Assembly: GCA_005888095.1 (NCBI GenBank)
Contig: VBKF01000090.1
Coordinates: 60,414-124,413 of the forward strand
Direction of reading: 5' to 3'
Origin: Deltaproteobacteria bacterium
Lineage (GTDB): Bacteria; Desulfobacterota; Binatia; DP-6
DNA: 64,000 nt
Shown one piece after another: positions 34,290-47,048 of the stretch; position 1 is the stretch's first letter; each line of letters begins with the position of its first letter. The notes beneath the pieces are model-generated. The model was given only the letters and a program-made list of their open reading frames with translations, was not told the origin of the DNA and did not search any database. Both the position numbers and the translations under genes were made by a program.

Positions 34290-35608
34290 GCCAGCGCCTG
34301 CTCGTCGCCGGCGGCACGGTCGTCGACCCGGTCGCCGGCACGGTCACCCCAGGCGACGTGCTGATCGAGGACGACCGGCTGGTCGGCGTGTTCGGTGCGG
34401 GCGGGGGCGGCGCCGAAGGCGACGCTGTGATTGACGCGAGCGGGCTGCTCGTCCTCCCCGGGCTCGTCGACATGCACGTGCACCTCCGCGAGCCTGGCTA
34501 CGAGTACAAGGAGACGATCCGCACCGGTGTGGCGGCGGCGCTGGCGGGCGGCTTCACGTCGGTCGCCTGCATGGCGAACACCGAGCCGGTGAACGACAGC
34601 GCGGCGGTGACGCAGTACATCCTCGACCGGGCCCGCGTCGCCGGCGGCAGCCGCGTCTACCCGATCGGCGCGCTGTCGGCGGGCTTGAAGGGCGAGCGCC
34701 TCGCCGAGATCGGCGAGATGCATCGAGCGGGGATCGTCGCGGTCTCCGACGACGGCCGGCCGGTCATGGATGCGGGGCTCATGCGGCGGGCGCTCGAGTA
34801 CACCTCCATGTTCGGTCTGCCGCTCATCGTGCACGAGGAGGAGACGAATCTCGCCGCCGGCGGTGTGATGAACGAGGGGATCACCGCGCTACGCCTCGGC
34901 CTGCATGGCATTCCGGCTGCCGCCGAGGAGGTGATGCTGGCGCGCGACATCGCGCTCGTCGAGCTGACGGGCGGCCGCCTCCACGTCGCCCACGTGAGCA
35001 CGGCGGGATCGATCGCGCTTCTCCGCGACGCGAAGGCACGCGGGCTGCCGGTCACGGCCGAGGTGACGCCGCACCATCTCTTCCTCACCGAGGAGGCGGT
35101 CTCGGGCTACGGCACGAATGCGAAGATGGCCCCGCCGCTGCGCACGGGGCGCGACATCGAGGCGTTGCGCGCCGCGCTCGCCGACGGGACGATCGACGCG
35201 ATCGCCACCGACCATGCCCCGCATCACCACGACGAGAAGGAGGTCGAGTTCGAGCAGGCCGCCAACGGCGTCGTCGGGCTCGAGACGGCGCTGCCGCTCG
35301 CGCTTCGGCTCGTGGCCGACGGCGTCCTCGACCTGCCGACGCTGGTCGCGCGGCTGACGGTGGGGCCGGCTCGTATCCTCGGTCTCCCGGCCGGCACGCT
35401 CGCGGCCGGCGCCCCCGCCGATCTGACGCTCGTCGACCCCGAGCGGCGCTGGCGCGTCGAGGCCCGCCTGTTCCGCTCGAAGGGACGGAACACGCCCTTC
35501 GAGGGCTGGGAGATGACCGGCCGCGCCGTCGCCGTGCTGGTCGGCGGCCGGCTCGTGTACGAGGACCGGCCGGGCACGGCCGCGTCGCTCCGGAGCGCCG
35601 CCTCGTGA
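34286..35608 (+). CDS. pyrC: Dihydroorotase
   Basis: 440 aa amidohydrolase, class I. The metal ligands [10 protein letters not shown] (residues 62-71), the Asp/His motif [12 protein letters not shown] and the substrate loop [10 protein letters not shown] are all intact, so it is an active enzyme rather than a pyrC' pseudo-enzyme. Cyclises carbamoyl-aspartate to dihydroorotate. GTG start overlaps the pyrB stop, and the stop overlaps the GTG of carA, so translation of the three is likely coupled. Confidence 0.96.
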   Translation: MSQRLLVAGGTVVDPVAGTVTPGDVLIEDDRLVGVFGAGGGGAEGDAVIDASGLLVLPGLVDMHVHLREPGYEYKETIRTGVAAALAGGFTSVACMANTEPVNDSAAVTQYILDRARVAGGSRVYPIGALSAGLKGERLAEIGEMHRAGIVAVSDDGRPVMDAGLMRRALEYTSMFGLPLIVHEEETNLAAGGVMNEGITALRLGLHGIPAAAEEVMLARDIALVELTGGRLHVAHVSTAGSIALLRDAKARGLPVTAEVTPHHLFLTEEAVSGYGTNAKMAPPLRTGRDIEALRAALADGTIDAIATDHAPHHHDEKEVEFEQAANGVVGLETALPLALRLVADGVLDLPTLVARLTVGPARILGLPAGTLAAGAPADLTLVDPERRWRVEARLFRSKGRNTPFEGWEMTGRAVAVLVGGRLVYEDRPGTAASLRSAAS

Positions 35609-36756
35609 GCGGCGAGCAGACCGCACTCCTCGCGCTCGCCGACGGCACCGTGTTTCGGGGCCGGGCGTTCGGCGCCCTGGGGGAGGCGGTCGGCGAGCTC
35701 GTCTTCAACACCAGCATGACGGGGTACCAGGAGATCCTGACCGACCCCTCGTACGAGGGGCAGCTGGTGGCGATGACCTACCCGGAGATCGGCAACGTCG
35801 GCGTGAATCGCGAGGACGTCGAGTCGCGCCGGCCCTACGTGCGGGGCTTCGTCGTGCGCGAGTACCGCGAGGCGCCATCGAGCTGGCGCGCCGAGGAGCC
35901 CCTCGGCGCCTATCTCGCGCGGCACGATATCCCGGCCATCGAGGGCATCGACACCCGGGCGCTGGTGCGCCACATCCGCGACGTCGGCGCGCAGGAGGCG
36001 GTGCTCTCGAGCGCCGATCTCGATCCGAAGCGCCTCGTGCGCAAGGCGAAGGAGTCGCCCGGTCTCGTGGGGCGCGACCTCGTGAAGGAAGTGACGTGCG
36101 CCGCGCCGTACGACTGGACCGAGGGGCCGTGGCGGCTCGGCCACGGCTACACGACGGCGGAGGAGGCCGCCGCCGAGCACGGCCGCGCGCCGCACCCGGT
36201 CGTCGCCTACGACTTCGGCATCAAGTTCAATATCCTGCGCAACCTGGTCGGTGCCGGCTGCCGCGTCCGCGTCGTCCCTGCGACCACGCCCGCCGCCGAC
36301 GTCCTCGCCCTCCGTCCCGACGGCGTCTTCCTCTCGAACGGCCCGGGCGACCCCGACGCCGTCGCCGGTGTGCGCGAGATCGTCGCCGAGCTCTTCGGCC
36401 AGGTGCCGGTGTTCGGCATCTGCCTCGGCCACCAGATCATGGGCCTCGCGCTCGGCGGGCGGACGTTCAAGCTCAAGTTCGGGCACCACGGCGGGAACCA
36501 GCCGGTCAAGGACCTCACCACCGGCAAGGTCGAGATCACGGCGCAGAACCACGGCTTCGCCGTCGACGCGCCGTCGCTCGGCGGCCGCGCCGCGGTGACG
36601 CATCTGAACCTCAACGACCAGACCGTCGAGGGGCTCGCCGTGAAGGGACAGCCGACGTTCTCGGTGCAGTACCACCCGGAGGCGTCGCCGGGTCCGCACG
36701 ATGCGCGGTACCTCTTCCGGCGGTTCGTGGAGCTCATGGAGGGTGGGGGACGGTGA
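35605..36756 (+). CDS. carA: Carbamoyl-phosphate synthase small subunit
   Basis: 383 aa glutaminase subunit. N-terminal CPSase_sm domain ([19 protein letters not shown]) and C-terminal class I glutamine amidotransferase with nucleophile Cys in [14 protein letters not shown] and the His/Glu pair in [10 protein letters not shown]. Produces ammonia channelled to CarB. GTG start overlaps the pyrC stop. Its own stop overlaps the GTG of an inserted small membrane-protein gene. Confidence 0.96.
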   Translation: MSGEQTALLALADGTVFRGRAFGALGEAVGELVFNTSMTGYQEILTDPSYEGQLVAMTYPEIGNVGVNREDVESRRPYVRGFVVREYREAPSSWRAEEPLGAYLARHDIPAIEGIDTRALVRHIRDVGAQEAVLSSADLDPKRLVRKAKESPGLVGRDLVKEVTCAAPYDWTEGPWRLGHGYTTAEEAAAEHGRAPHPVVAYDFGIKFNILRNLVGAGCRVRVVPATTPAADVLALRPDGVFLSNGPGDPDAVAGVREIVAELFGQVPVFGICLGHQIMGLALGGRTFKLKFGHHGGNQPVKDLTTGKVEITAQNHGFAVDAPSLGGRAAVTHLNLNDQTVEGLAVKGQPTFSVQYHPEASPGPHDARYLFRRFVELMEGGGR

Positions 36757-37049
36757 ATTGCGCGACTTTCCTCGAGTGCTTCGGGTGGCAAGCGGTCGCG
36801 CCGGGGCTTGCCTTCCTCGTGTCCGTCGCTCTCGTCCTGTTCTGGCCGGGAATCCGGGACCACTCGGCGGGGTCCGTCAGCATCCTAGGCGTCTCGGGGT
36901 GGACCGCGATCGCATGGATCGCGGGATCCTTGAGCGGTCTCGCCCTCGCGCTCGTCTGGCAGGAGCGCAGTTGGTTCCGGTACCTGATCCCCCTCGGCGC
37001 AATTGCCTTCGGCGTCCTGGGCCTCTGGCCCAGGCGACCGGTCGGCTGA
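36753..37049 (+). CDS. Small membrane protein between carA and carB
   Basis: 98 aa from GTG 36753, overlapping the carA stop by 4 bases and ending 3 bp before carB. Three hydrophobic segments are visible ([54 protein letters not shown]), so it is probably an inner-membrane protein. No family recognised. Position inside a tight biosynthetic operon implies co-expression, but a role in pyrimidine metabolism is not implied. It is less C/G-biased at third positions than carA. Confidence 0.7.
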   Translation: MNCATFLECFGWQAVAPGLAFLVSVALVLFWPGIRDHSAGSVSILGVSGWTAIAWIAGSLSGLALALVWQERSWFRYLIPLGAIAFGVLGLWPRRPVG

Positions 37050-37052
37050 GCA

Positions 37053-40258
<3,206 letters not shown>

Positions 40259-40262
<4 letters not shown>

Positions 40263-42712
40263 CCGCGCCGCCCGAGCGCGGCGCGCCGCTCGCCGAGCTG
40301 CTCCAGGCGCTCGCGCCCCCCCTCGAGTACCTCGCCGCCGACGACTTCCGGCGGCTCGACCAGACGCGGCTTCCGCTCGACGCGCTCGCGTCCCGCGTGG
40401 CACGCGCGCGCGCCGCGAGTCCCCCGGCCGCCGCCGCGCCGCTCGCCGAGCTCGACGACCTGCTCGCCACGCTCCGCCGGGAGCCTTCGGGGGCGCACGA
40501 GCCCGCGCTCCGCCGCGCGCACGCCCTCCTGCCGGCGCTGCGCGAGGCGGCCGGCGCGCCGGCCGCGTGGACGGAGTACCGGCCCGCGGCGGGCCCCGTG
40601 GAGCCCGCGCTCGCGGCGCTCGGGCAGTCGGTCGAGGCCGTGCGCGCGGTCGGGCCAAAAAGGGGGACCGATCTTGCGCGCTTCGGCCTCGGGACGGTCG
40701 AGGACCTCCTCTATCATCTGCCGTTCCGCTACGAGGACCGCCGCGCGCTCCGGCCGCTGGCGGCGCTCCAGGTGGGCGAGGAGGCGACGGCGGTCGGCGA
40801 GGTGACACGGGCGAGGGAAGGGCGCGTGGGCCGGCGAGGCCGTCGCATCCTCGAGGTCGTGCTGCGCGACCCGGGCGGCGTCCTGCTCCTCGTCTGGTTC
40901 CACCAGATTCCCTACTTCAGCCGCCGCCTGTCGCCCGGCCAGCGGCTGGTCGTGCACGGCAAGGTCGAGCCGCCACTCGGCGCCGCGGCGCCGCGCATGA
41001 TCCATCCCGAGATCGAGACCCTCGGCCCCGACGAGCCCGTCGCCGCCCGCGTCCTGCCGGTCTACGAGAAGCCGACGGAGATGCACGTCGGCGCGATGCG
41101 CCGCATCGTGCACGCGGCGGTCGAGGAGTTCGCCGACCGCGCGCCAAGCGCGCTCCCGGCGGAGGTCGCCGCCCGCCAGCGGCTCGTCGACCTGCCCCGC
41201 GCCCTCCGTCACGTCCACTGCCCCGCGCCGGAGGCCGACCTCGAAGCGCTCGGGGGGTCCCGCTCGCTCGCGCACCGCTCGCTCATCTTCGACGAGCTCT
41301 TCTTCCTCCAGCTCGGCCTCGCGCTGCGGCGGAGCGCCGCCGGGCAGGAGCCGGGCACGGCCTTCCCGCGCTCGACGCGTCTGGTCCTGGCGCTGCGCGC
41401 GCGGCTCCCGTTCCGGCCGACCGGCGCGCAGGAGCGCGCCTTCACCGAGATCGAGGAGGACCTCGCGCGACCCCATCCGATGCGGCGGCTGCTCCAGGGG
41501 GACGTCGGCAGCGGCAAGACGCTGGTGGCGCTCCTGGCCGCCCTCACCGTGATCGAGGCGGGCGATCAAGCCGTGCTCATGGCCCCGACGGAGCTCCTCG
41601 CCGAGCAGCACCTGGAGACGGTGCGGCCGCTCGCCGAGCCGCTCGGCGTGGAGCCCGTGCTGCTCACGGGGGCGGTGAAGGGCCGCGCGCGGCGCGCGGC
41701 GCTCGCCGGCCTCGGCGCGGGACGGATCCCCCTCGCCGTCGGCACCCATGCGCTCATCCAGGAAGGGGTGACCTTCGGGCGCCTCGGCCTCGCGATCGTC
41801 GACGAGCAGCACCGCTTCGGCGTGCTCCAGCGGGCCGCGCTCCAGCGCCAGGCAGGCGAGCGGGCCGTCGACGTGCTGGTGATGAGCGCCACGCCGATCC
41901 CGCGCACCCTCGCGCTGACGCTCTACGGCGACCTCGCCGTCTCCACGCTCGACGAGCTCCCCCCGGGCCGCACCCCGATCACGACCCGCCTCTGTCGCGA
42001 GTCACGCCGCCACGAGGTCTACGCGCGCATCCGCGAGGCGGCGGCCACGGGCCACCAGGCCTACATCGTCTACCCCCTGGTGGAGGAGTCCGAGAAGTCC
42101 TCGCTCCGGGCGGCGTCGACCATGGTGCACGAGCTCGCGGCCGGGCCGCTGGCCGGGCTCCGGCTCGACCTCGTCCACGGCCGGATGAAGGCGGACGAGA
42201 AGGACGGCGTGATGCGCCGGTTCAAGGCGGGGGAGTTCGATGTGCTGGTCTCGACGACGGTCATCGAGGTCGGCATCGACGTGCCCAACGCCACCGCGAT
42301 CGTGATCGAGCATGCCGAGCGCTTCGGCCTGGCACAGCTCCACCAGCTCCGGGGGCGGGTGGGTCGCGGCCAGGCGCCGGGGCACTGCTGCCTGGTCGTG
42401 CCGGACTGGACCGGCGAGGACGCCTACCAGCGGCTCACCACGCTCGAGCGCTCGACCGACGGCTTCTACATCGCCGAGGCCGACCTCGCGCTGCGCGGGC
42501 CGGGCGACTTCCTCGGGACCCGCCAGGCCGGACTGCCGCCCTTTCGCGTCGCGAGCCTGGTGCGCGACACGGCTCTGCTGCGCGCTGCCCGGGACGAGGC
42601 GCTCGCCTGGCTCGCCCGCGACCCCGATCTCTCGGCGCCCGAGTCCGAGACGGTGCGGGCGGTGCTGCGGCACCGCTGGAAGGGACGGCTCGGCCTCGCG
42701 CAGGTGGGATAG
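40259..42712 (+). CDS. recG: ATP-dependent DNA helicase RecG
   Basis: 817 aa from ATG 40259, which overlaps the carB stop. An N-terminal extension of about 120 Ala/Leu-rich residues precedes the usual RecG wedge/OB domain ([17 protein letters not shown]). The helicase core has Walker A GDVGSGKT, the DEQH box (VDEQHRFGV), SATPIPRT and motif VI ([11 protein letters not shown]). It remodels stalled replication forks and branched DNA. Longer than the E. coli enzyme (693 aa), as seen in other deltaproteobacterial RecG. Probably co-transcribed with the pyr operon. Confidence 0.94.
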
Positions 42713-42729
42713 CTACGGCGCCGCGCTCG

Positions 42730-43926
42730 TCAGGGAACGACCCCGTGCCGGGTCTTCCAGGCCGCGACCGCGCTGTCCCACACGGCGCGATCGGTGGTCA
42801 CCGTGAAGCACGGCGGCAGGGGCGCCGGATACGGTCCCGGCCCGAGCCACACCATCACGTTGTTCGAGCAGCCGACGAGGCTCGCCGGGATCCCCATCGT
42901 GCTCGCCCCGCCCTCGCCCACCTGCTCGGCCATGAAGACGTTGTCGTCGAGCTCGAGCTGCGTCGCCAGGCTGCTCCACTTGAAGAACTGCCCGTTGCCG
43001 AGGTCCGTCGCCAGGCCGCCCCGGGGACCGGGCATCGGCTGGAGCCGGATCAGCGACTGCCGGATGGTGAGCAGGTCGTTCCGGCCGTCGTAGCCGGAGG
43101 CGATGATCGCGGTCGACGGCCGCTCGCTGATCCCGACGTAGCAGCCGTCGAACAGCGAGTCGTCGATCAGACCGGGCTGGACGTGGTCGTTCTCGACGCA
43201 GTCGTCCCGGACGTAGGTCAGCCAGGCGCCCCGGATGGTGAACGGGCCCGCGATCGGCCGGATGCCGTCGCCCACGTTGTCGATGCGGATGTTCTCGACC
43301 GTCAGGTAGGGGTTCTCGAACCGGAAGCCCGCGTTGTTCAACGTGTGTATCTGATCCCACGTGAGGCTCCGGTCGTACTGCCCGAGCTCCACGCCGCCCG
43401 AGACGCAGATCACGCTGCCGCCCCCCAGGTTGACCGGATAGAGGTTGGTCAGCGAGGGGAGGAACGTGGCCTGCCGGGCGTCGAGCCGTGTGAGGTTGAG
43501 CAGCGCGCGGTTGTCGTAGGACGTCGCCCACGTTCCGGTGAGCGTGATCAGCGGGCCGGATCGATCGAGGCAGCTCGGTATCGACGTGGTCGTGGTGGTG
43601 GACGAGGTGGTGGTCGTGGTGGTGGTCGTGGTTGTCGTCGAGGAGGACGTGCTCGTCGAGGTTGTGGTCGTGGTGGTGCTGGACGTCGTCGACTGAGTGG
43701 TCGTGGTGGTGGACACGGTGGTCGTGGTCGTCGGGAGGGTCGTGGTCGTCTTGATCGTGGAGGTCGAGGACGTGGAAGTGGTGCTGGTGCTCGTGGTCGT
43801 CGTGGTCTTGTGAAGTCCGAAGGCGTTCCCGTTCCCGCTTGCCGCTGCGAGGGCCACGCTCGTGTGCGCAATCCCCGTCAGGGCGACGATGAGGGCAACT
43901 GTGCCGAGGCGTTTCGGGTGAGTCAC
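42730..43926 (-). CDS. Secreted protein with Ser/Thr-rich linker and right-handed beta-helix-like domain
   Basis: 398 aa, GTG start. A signal peptide (hydrophobic LGTVALIVALTGIAHTSVALA) is followed by a low-complexity linker of about 75 residues made almost only of Thr and Ser (residues 40-113), then a 280-residue domain with short beta-strand repeats (LTVENIRIDNVGDGIRPIAGPFTIRGAWLTYVRDDCVEND, SLFDGCYVGI) typical of parallel beta-helix proteins. Six cysteines in the domain suggest disulfides. Probably cell-surface or extracellular, perhaps glycan-binding. No catalytic motif identified. Confidence 0.8.
   Translation of the reverse strand: MTHPKRLGTVALIVALTGIAHTSVALAAASGNGNAFGLHKTTTTTSTSTTSTSSTSTIKTTTTLPTTTTTVSTTTTTQSTTSSTTTTTTSTSTSSSTTTTTTTTTTTSSTTTTTSIPSCLDRSGPLITLTGTWATSYDNRALLNLTRLDARQATFLPSLTNLYPVNLGGGSVICVSGGVELGQYDRSLTWDQIHTLNNAGFRFENPYLTVENIRIDNVGDGIRPIAGPFTIRGAWLTYVRDDCVENDHVQPGLIDDSLFDGCYVGISERPSTAIIASGYDGRNDLLTIRQSLIRLQPMPGPRGGLATDLGNGQFFKWSSLATQLELDDNVFMAEQVGEGGASTMGIPASLVGCSNNVMVWLGPGPYPAPLPPCFTVTTDRAVWDSAVAAWKTRHGVVP
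43570..43815. repeat. Low-complexity trinucleotide tract encoding the Thr/Ser linker
   Basis: About 245 bp of imperfect GTNGTNGTN-type triplets (read on + strand) that encode the Thr/Ser linker on the minus strand. Such tracts can expand or contract by slippage. Confidence 0.7.
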
Positions 43927-44334
43927 AATGGTCCGTCCAGCGCGGCCCGCGTATCCAGGCGCGCGCGGTCTCGGGCGGGTAATTCAAGATGCGTGCCCGG
44001 CGGCACCAGCGCGGACCGTGGGGCGAGCGCCCCGGCGAGTGCGCGAGCGGTGTCCGCGGCGAGGCGAGCGGGGCGTTGCCAATCCGGCGCCGGACGCTCG
44101 GCAAGACCGGAAGCCGATCCCGGAAGGATCCACGGCCGCAGCGCGAGAAGCATGCGGGCTCGCAACGACGGGCAAGTCCGCAGGGTCGCCGAGCGCATGC
44201 GTAGCAGCTAGCGAGGAGCGCGACTCGAGATGGGATCTCCGCGCGCGCCCGCGCGCGCGGCCGAGCGAAGCGAGCGGGGAGTGAGGACGGCGGGCTCCGC
44301 CCGACGGGGCGAGGGGCGGGAGCCCCTCGCTGAT
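43927..44334. other. Intergenic region, GC-rich, with hairpins
   Basis: About 400 bp between the start of the secreted protein and the end of aguA. It contains short C/G repeats (GCGCGC blocks around 44237-44260) and the aguA terminator hairpin. No convincing ORF. It should hold the promoter of the secreted protein gene but none was recognised. Confidence 0.4.
44309..44330 (-). terminator. Hairpin after aguA
   Basis: Nine-base-pair stem GCGAGGGGC/GCCCCTCGC with a 4-base loop lies 5 bases past the aguA stop on the minus strand. No U-run, so it may be a Rho-assisted terminator or mRNA 3'-end stabiliser. Confidence 0.45.
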
Positions 44335-45399
44335 TTAACCCGGCTCCTGCTGCGTCATGCAGTGCAGCGTGCCGAGGCCGAGCACGAGGTCGCCGGCGTG
44401 GATGCCGACCACCGGCCGCGACGGAAAGAGTCCGGCGAGGATGGCGAGCGCCTGCCGGTCGCGGACGTCGTTGAAGGTCGGGACGAGGACCGCCGTGTTG
44501 GCGACATAGAAGTTCGCGTAGCTCGCCGGCAGCCGCTGGCCGCCGAAGGCGAGCGGGGCGGGCATGGGCAGCGCGACGACGCGCAGCCGCCGGCCGTCCT
44601 GATCCGTCATGCGCTCGAGGCGGGCGCGGTTCTCGCGCAGCGGCCCGTAGTTCGCGTCGGCCGGGTCGTCCTCCTGCGCGATCACCACCGTCCGCGCATC
44701 GGCGAAGCGGGCGACGTCGTCGACGTGGCCGTGCGTATCGTCGCCCGCGATGCCTCGACCGAGCCAGAGGACCTTGCGGACCCCGAGGTACACGGCGAGC
44801 ACGCGCTCGAGCTCCGCGCGCGTCACGCCGGGGTTCCGTGCCTGCGCGCGCGAGAGCAGGCACTCCTCGGTGGCGAGGAGGGCGCCGCGGCCGTTGACGT
44901 CGATGGCGCCGCCCTCGAGGACGACGTGGCGCGGGTGGCGGCCGAGCGCGGGCTGCCACCGGCGGCGGCCGAGGGCGCGGGCGAGCGCGTCGCCGGCGGC
45001 CGCGTCCCGCCGGTGATTGCGGTACTTCGCCCAGCCGTTGAAGCGCCAGTGGACGAGGGCGACGTCGCCGTCGTGGCGTCGCACGAAGAGCGGGCAGGTA
45101 TCGCGCATCCAGGAGCGGTCGGTCGGGATGCGAAAGAAGTCCACCCGCCGGAGATCCACGCCGGCGTGGCGGAGGACGCGCTCAGCGCTTCGCTGCAGGC
45201 GTGCGTCGTCGACCAGGATACGGACGCGCTCGCCCGCCACCAGGTGGCGCACCGCCTCGGCGTAGACCCACGGGATGGCCTCGAACTTCCCCGGCCAGTC
45301 GCCGCGCTCGTGCGGCCAGGCGAGCCAGGTGGCGGCGTGCGGCTCCCACTCGGCCGGCATGCGGTAGCCGAGCGCGGCGGGCGTCGCCGCTTCGCTCAT
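44335..45399 (-). CDS. aguA: Agmatine deiminase
   Basis: 354 aa peptidyl-arginine-deiminase-fold enzyme converting agmatine to N-carbamoylputrescine and ammonia. The five-bladed fold's markers are present: MPAEWEPHAATWLAWP at the N terminus, WMRDTCPLFV, EGGAIDVNG, GDDTHGHVDD and the nucleophile Cys347 in GLGTLHCMTQQ. ATG 45399 overlaps the stop of aguB (ATGA), and the two form a two-gene unit for putrescine synthesis from arginine. Confidence 0.94.
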   Translation of the reverse strand: MSEAATPAALGYRMPAEWEPHAATWLAWPHERGDWPGKFEAIPWVYAEAVRHLVAGERVRILVDDARLQRSAERVLRHAGVDLRRVDFFRIPTDRSWMRDTCPLFVRRHDGDVALVHWRFNGWAKYRNHRRDAAAGDALARALGRRRWQPALGRHPRHVVLEGGAIDVNGRGALLATEECLLSRAQARNPGVTRAELERVLAVYLGVRKVLWLGRGIAGDDTHGHVDDVARFADARTVVIAQEDDPADANYGPLRENRARLERMTDQDGRRLRVVALPMPAPLAFGGQRLPASYANFYVANTAVLVPTFNDVRDRQALAILAGLFPSRPVVGIHAGDLVLGLGTLHCMTQQEPG

Positions 45400-46280
45400 C
45401 CGTCGAGCAGCCGCTTGGTGATCCCGCCGTAGGCGTCGATGCGTCGATCGCGCAGGAAGGGCCAGCTCCGCCGGACGTCCTCCTGCCGGGCGAGGTCGCA
45501 CTCGACGACGAGGATCTCTTCCGCGCTCCACGACGCCTCCGCGAGCACGACGCCGAAGGGATCGCAGGCGAACGACGCCCCCCAGAACTCGAGGCCGCCG
45601 TCGGCAGGCCCCTCGTGACCGACGCGGTTCACGGCCGCGACGTAGACGCCGTTGGCGATCGCGTGCGCGCGCTGCACCGTCTGCCACGCGGCCCGCTGCG
45701 CCTCGCCGTGCGCCGCCTTCTCCGCCGGGTGCCAGCCGATCGCCGTCGGATAGAGGAGGACGTTCGCGCCGGCGAGGGCCGCGAGGCGCGCGCCCTCGGG
45801 GTACCACTGGTCCCAGCAGACGAGCGTGGCGATGCGGCCGACGGCGGTGTCGAAGGCACGGAAGCCCGTGTCGCCCGGCGTGAAGTAGAACTTCTCGTAG
45901 TAGAGCGGATCGTCGGGGATGTGCATCTTGCGATAGAGGCCGCGGAGCGCGCCGTCGGCATCGAGGATCACCGCCGTGTTGTGATAGACGCCCGCCGCCC
46001 GGCGCTCGAAGACGGACCCCACGACGGCGATTCCGAGCTCGCGCGCGAGCCGCGCGAGCGCGTCCGTCGTCGGGCCGGGCACCGGCTCCGCGAGGTCGAA
46101 GGCGGCCGCGTCCTCTCGCTGGCAGAAGTAGCGCGTGCGGAAGAGCTCCGGCAGGCAGACGAGCCGGGCGCCGCGTGCGGCCGCCTCGCGGATGCGCGCC
46201 GTCGCGGTGGCGAGGTTCTCGGCGGGATCGGCCGCGCAGCGCATCTGGACGAGGCCGAGGCGGAAGCGAGCAGCGGTCAT
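45396..46280 (-). CDS. aguB: N-carbamoylputrescine amidase
   Basis: 294 aa nitrilase-superfamily enzyme. The Glu45-Lys118-Cys155 triad lies in LPELF, YRKMHIP and VCWDQWYPEGAR; the FYFTPGDTGF and ASFACDPFG segments are characteristic of this branch. Hydrolyses N-carbamoylputrescine to putrescine, CO2 and ammonia. First gene of the aguB-aguA pair; overlap of 4 bases with aguA. No arginine decarboxylase gene lies nearby. Confidence 0.93.
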   Translation of the reverse strand: MTAARFRLGLVQMRCAADPAENLATATARIREAAARGARLVCLPELFRTRYFCQREDAAAFDLAEPVPGPTTDALARLARELGIAVVGSVFERRAAGVYHNTAVILDADGALRGLYRKMHIPDDPLYYEKFYFTPGDTGFRAFDTAVGRIATLVCWDQWYPEGARLAALAGANVLLYPTAIGWHPAEKAAHGEAQRAAWQTVQRAHAIANGVYVAAVNRVGHEGPADGGLEFWGASFACDPFGVVLAEASWSAEEILVVECDLARQEDVRRSWPFLRDRRIDAYGGITKRLLDG

Positions 46281-46332
46281 GGGCGCGCAGGTTGCCGCGG
46301 GGCCGGCAGCGAGTCAACGCCGACGAGGGGTG

Positions 46333-46911
46333 CTACGACTCGAGCCACCAGCGAGCGATATCGAGCTCGACCGCGTCGAAGGGCTCGGGCCGCACCCGCT
46401 CGCTGCCGCCGTGGGTGCTCGCGACCACCCAGCGATCGCGCTCGAGGTGGTACACCTCGAGCGTACGGGCGAGCGGATCTACGATCCAGAGGTGTCCGAC
46501 CTGTTCGCGCGCATAGATGCGCATCTTGCGGCCGCGGTCGATCGCGCCCGTCGTCGGCGACAACACCTCGCAGACCCAGTCGGGCGGCTGGGTGAATGCG
46601 GCGACGTTCGGAAGGACAGGCATCCGCTCCCGCCGCCAGGCCGCGAGGTCGGGCACGATCACGTCCTCGCCGAGGTGCAGCTCGGGCTCGAAAAGGAGCC
46701 ACCACCCGCCCGGGACCCCGCCACCGGGCGGCCGGTCGAACGCGCCGCCGAGGTCGGTCCCGATGCGCATCGCCGCGAGCGCGTGCGGCGAGGCGGGCCG
46801 CGGGCTCGTCACCAGCTCGCCGTCGATGATCTCCGCCACCAGGTGTTCGGGAACCTCCATCAAGTCCTGGTAGGTCGCCCGCCGTCCCGCGGTCGTCACG
46901 GGTTCGAGCAT
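46333..46911 (-). CDS. Uma2 family restriction endonuclease-like protein (DUF820)
   Basis: 192 aa from ATG 46911. PD-(D/E)xK nuclease fold: N-terminal TYQDLMEVPEHLVAEIIDGELV, central Asp in VIVPDLAAW, then Glu in PDWVCEVLSPTT and Lys in GRKMRIYAREQVGHLWIVDP. This matches the Uma2/DUF820 group, widespread in cyanobacteria and other bacteria and often in many copies. Biological role unknown. Monocistronic; 52 bp before the divergent-side agu genes on the same strand. Confidence 0.88.
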   Translation of the reverse strand: MLEPVTTAGRRATYQDLMEVPEHLVAEIIDGELVTSPRPASPHALAAMRIGTDLGGAFDRPPGGGVPGGWWLLFEPELHLGEDVIVPDLAAWRRERMPVLPNVAAFTQPPDWVCEVLSPTTGAIDRGRKMRIYAREQVGHLWIVDPLARTLEVYHLERDRWVVASTHGGSERVRPEPFDAVELDIARWWLES

Positions 46912-47048
46912 ACCACGCTTTCCTCCCCGCGGATCAGGGTGACGGCCCGGGCAGGCGACGCCAGCCATGGCATGGCAGTACACCTCGCCCACAGACGCGG
47001 TGGCGAGGCGCGACGTCGATCGGCTAGGATCGCCGCCGGAGGTGGCCG

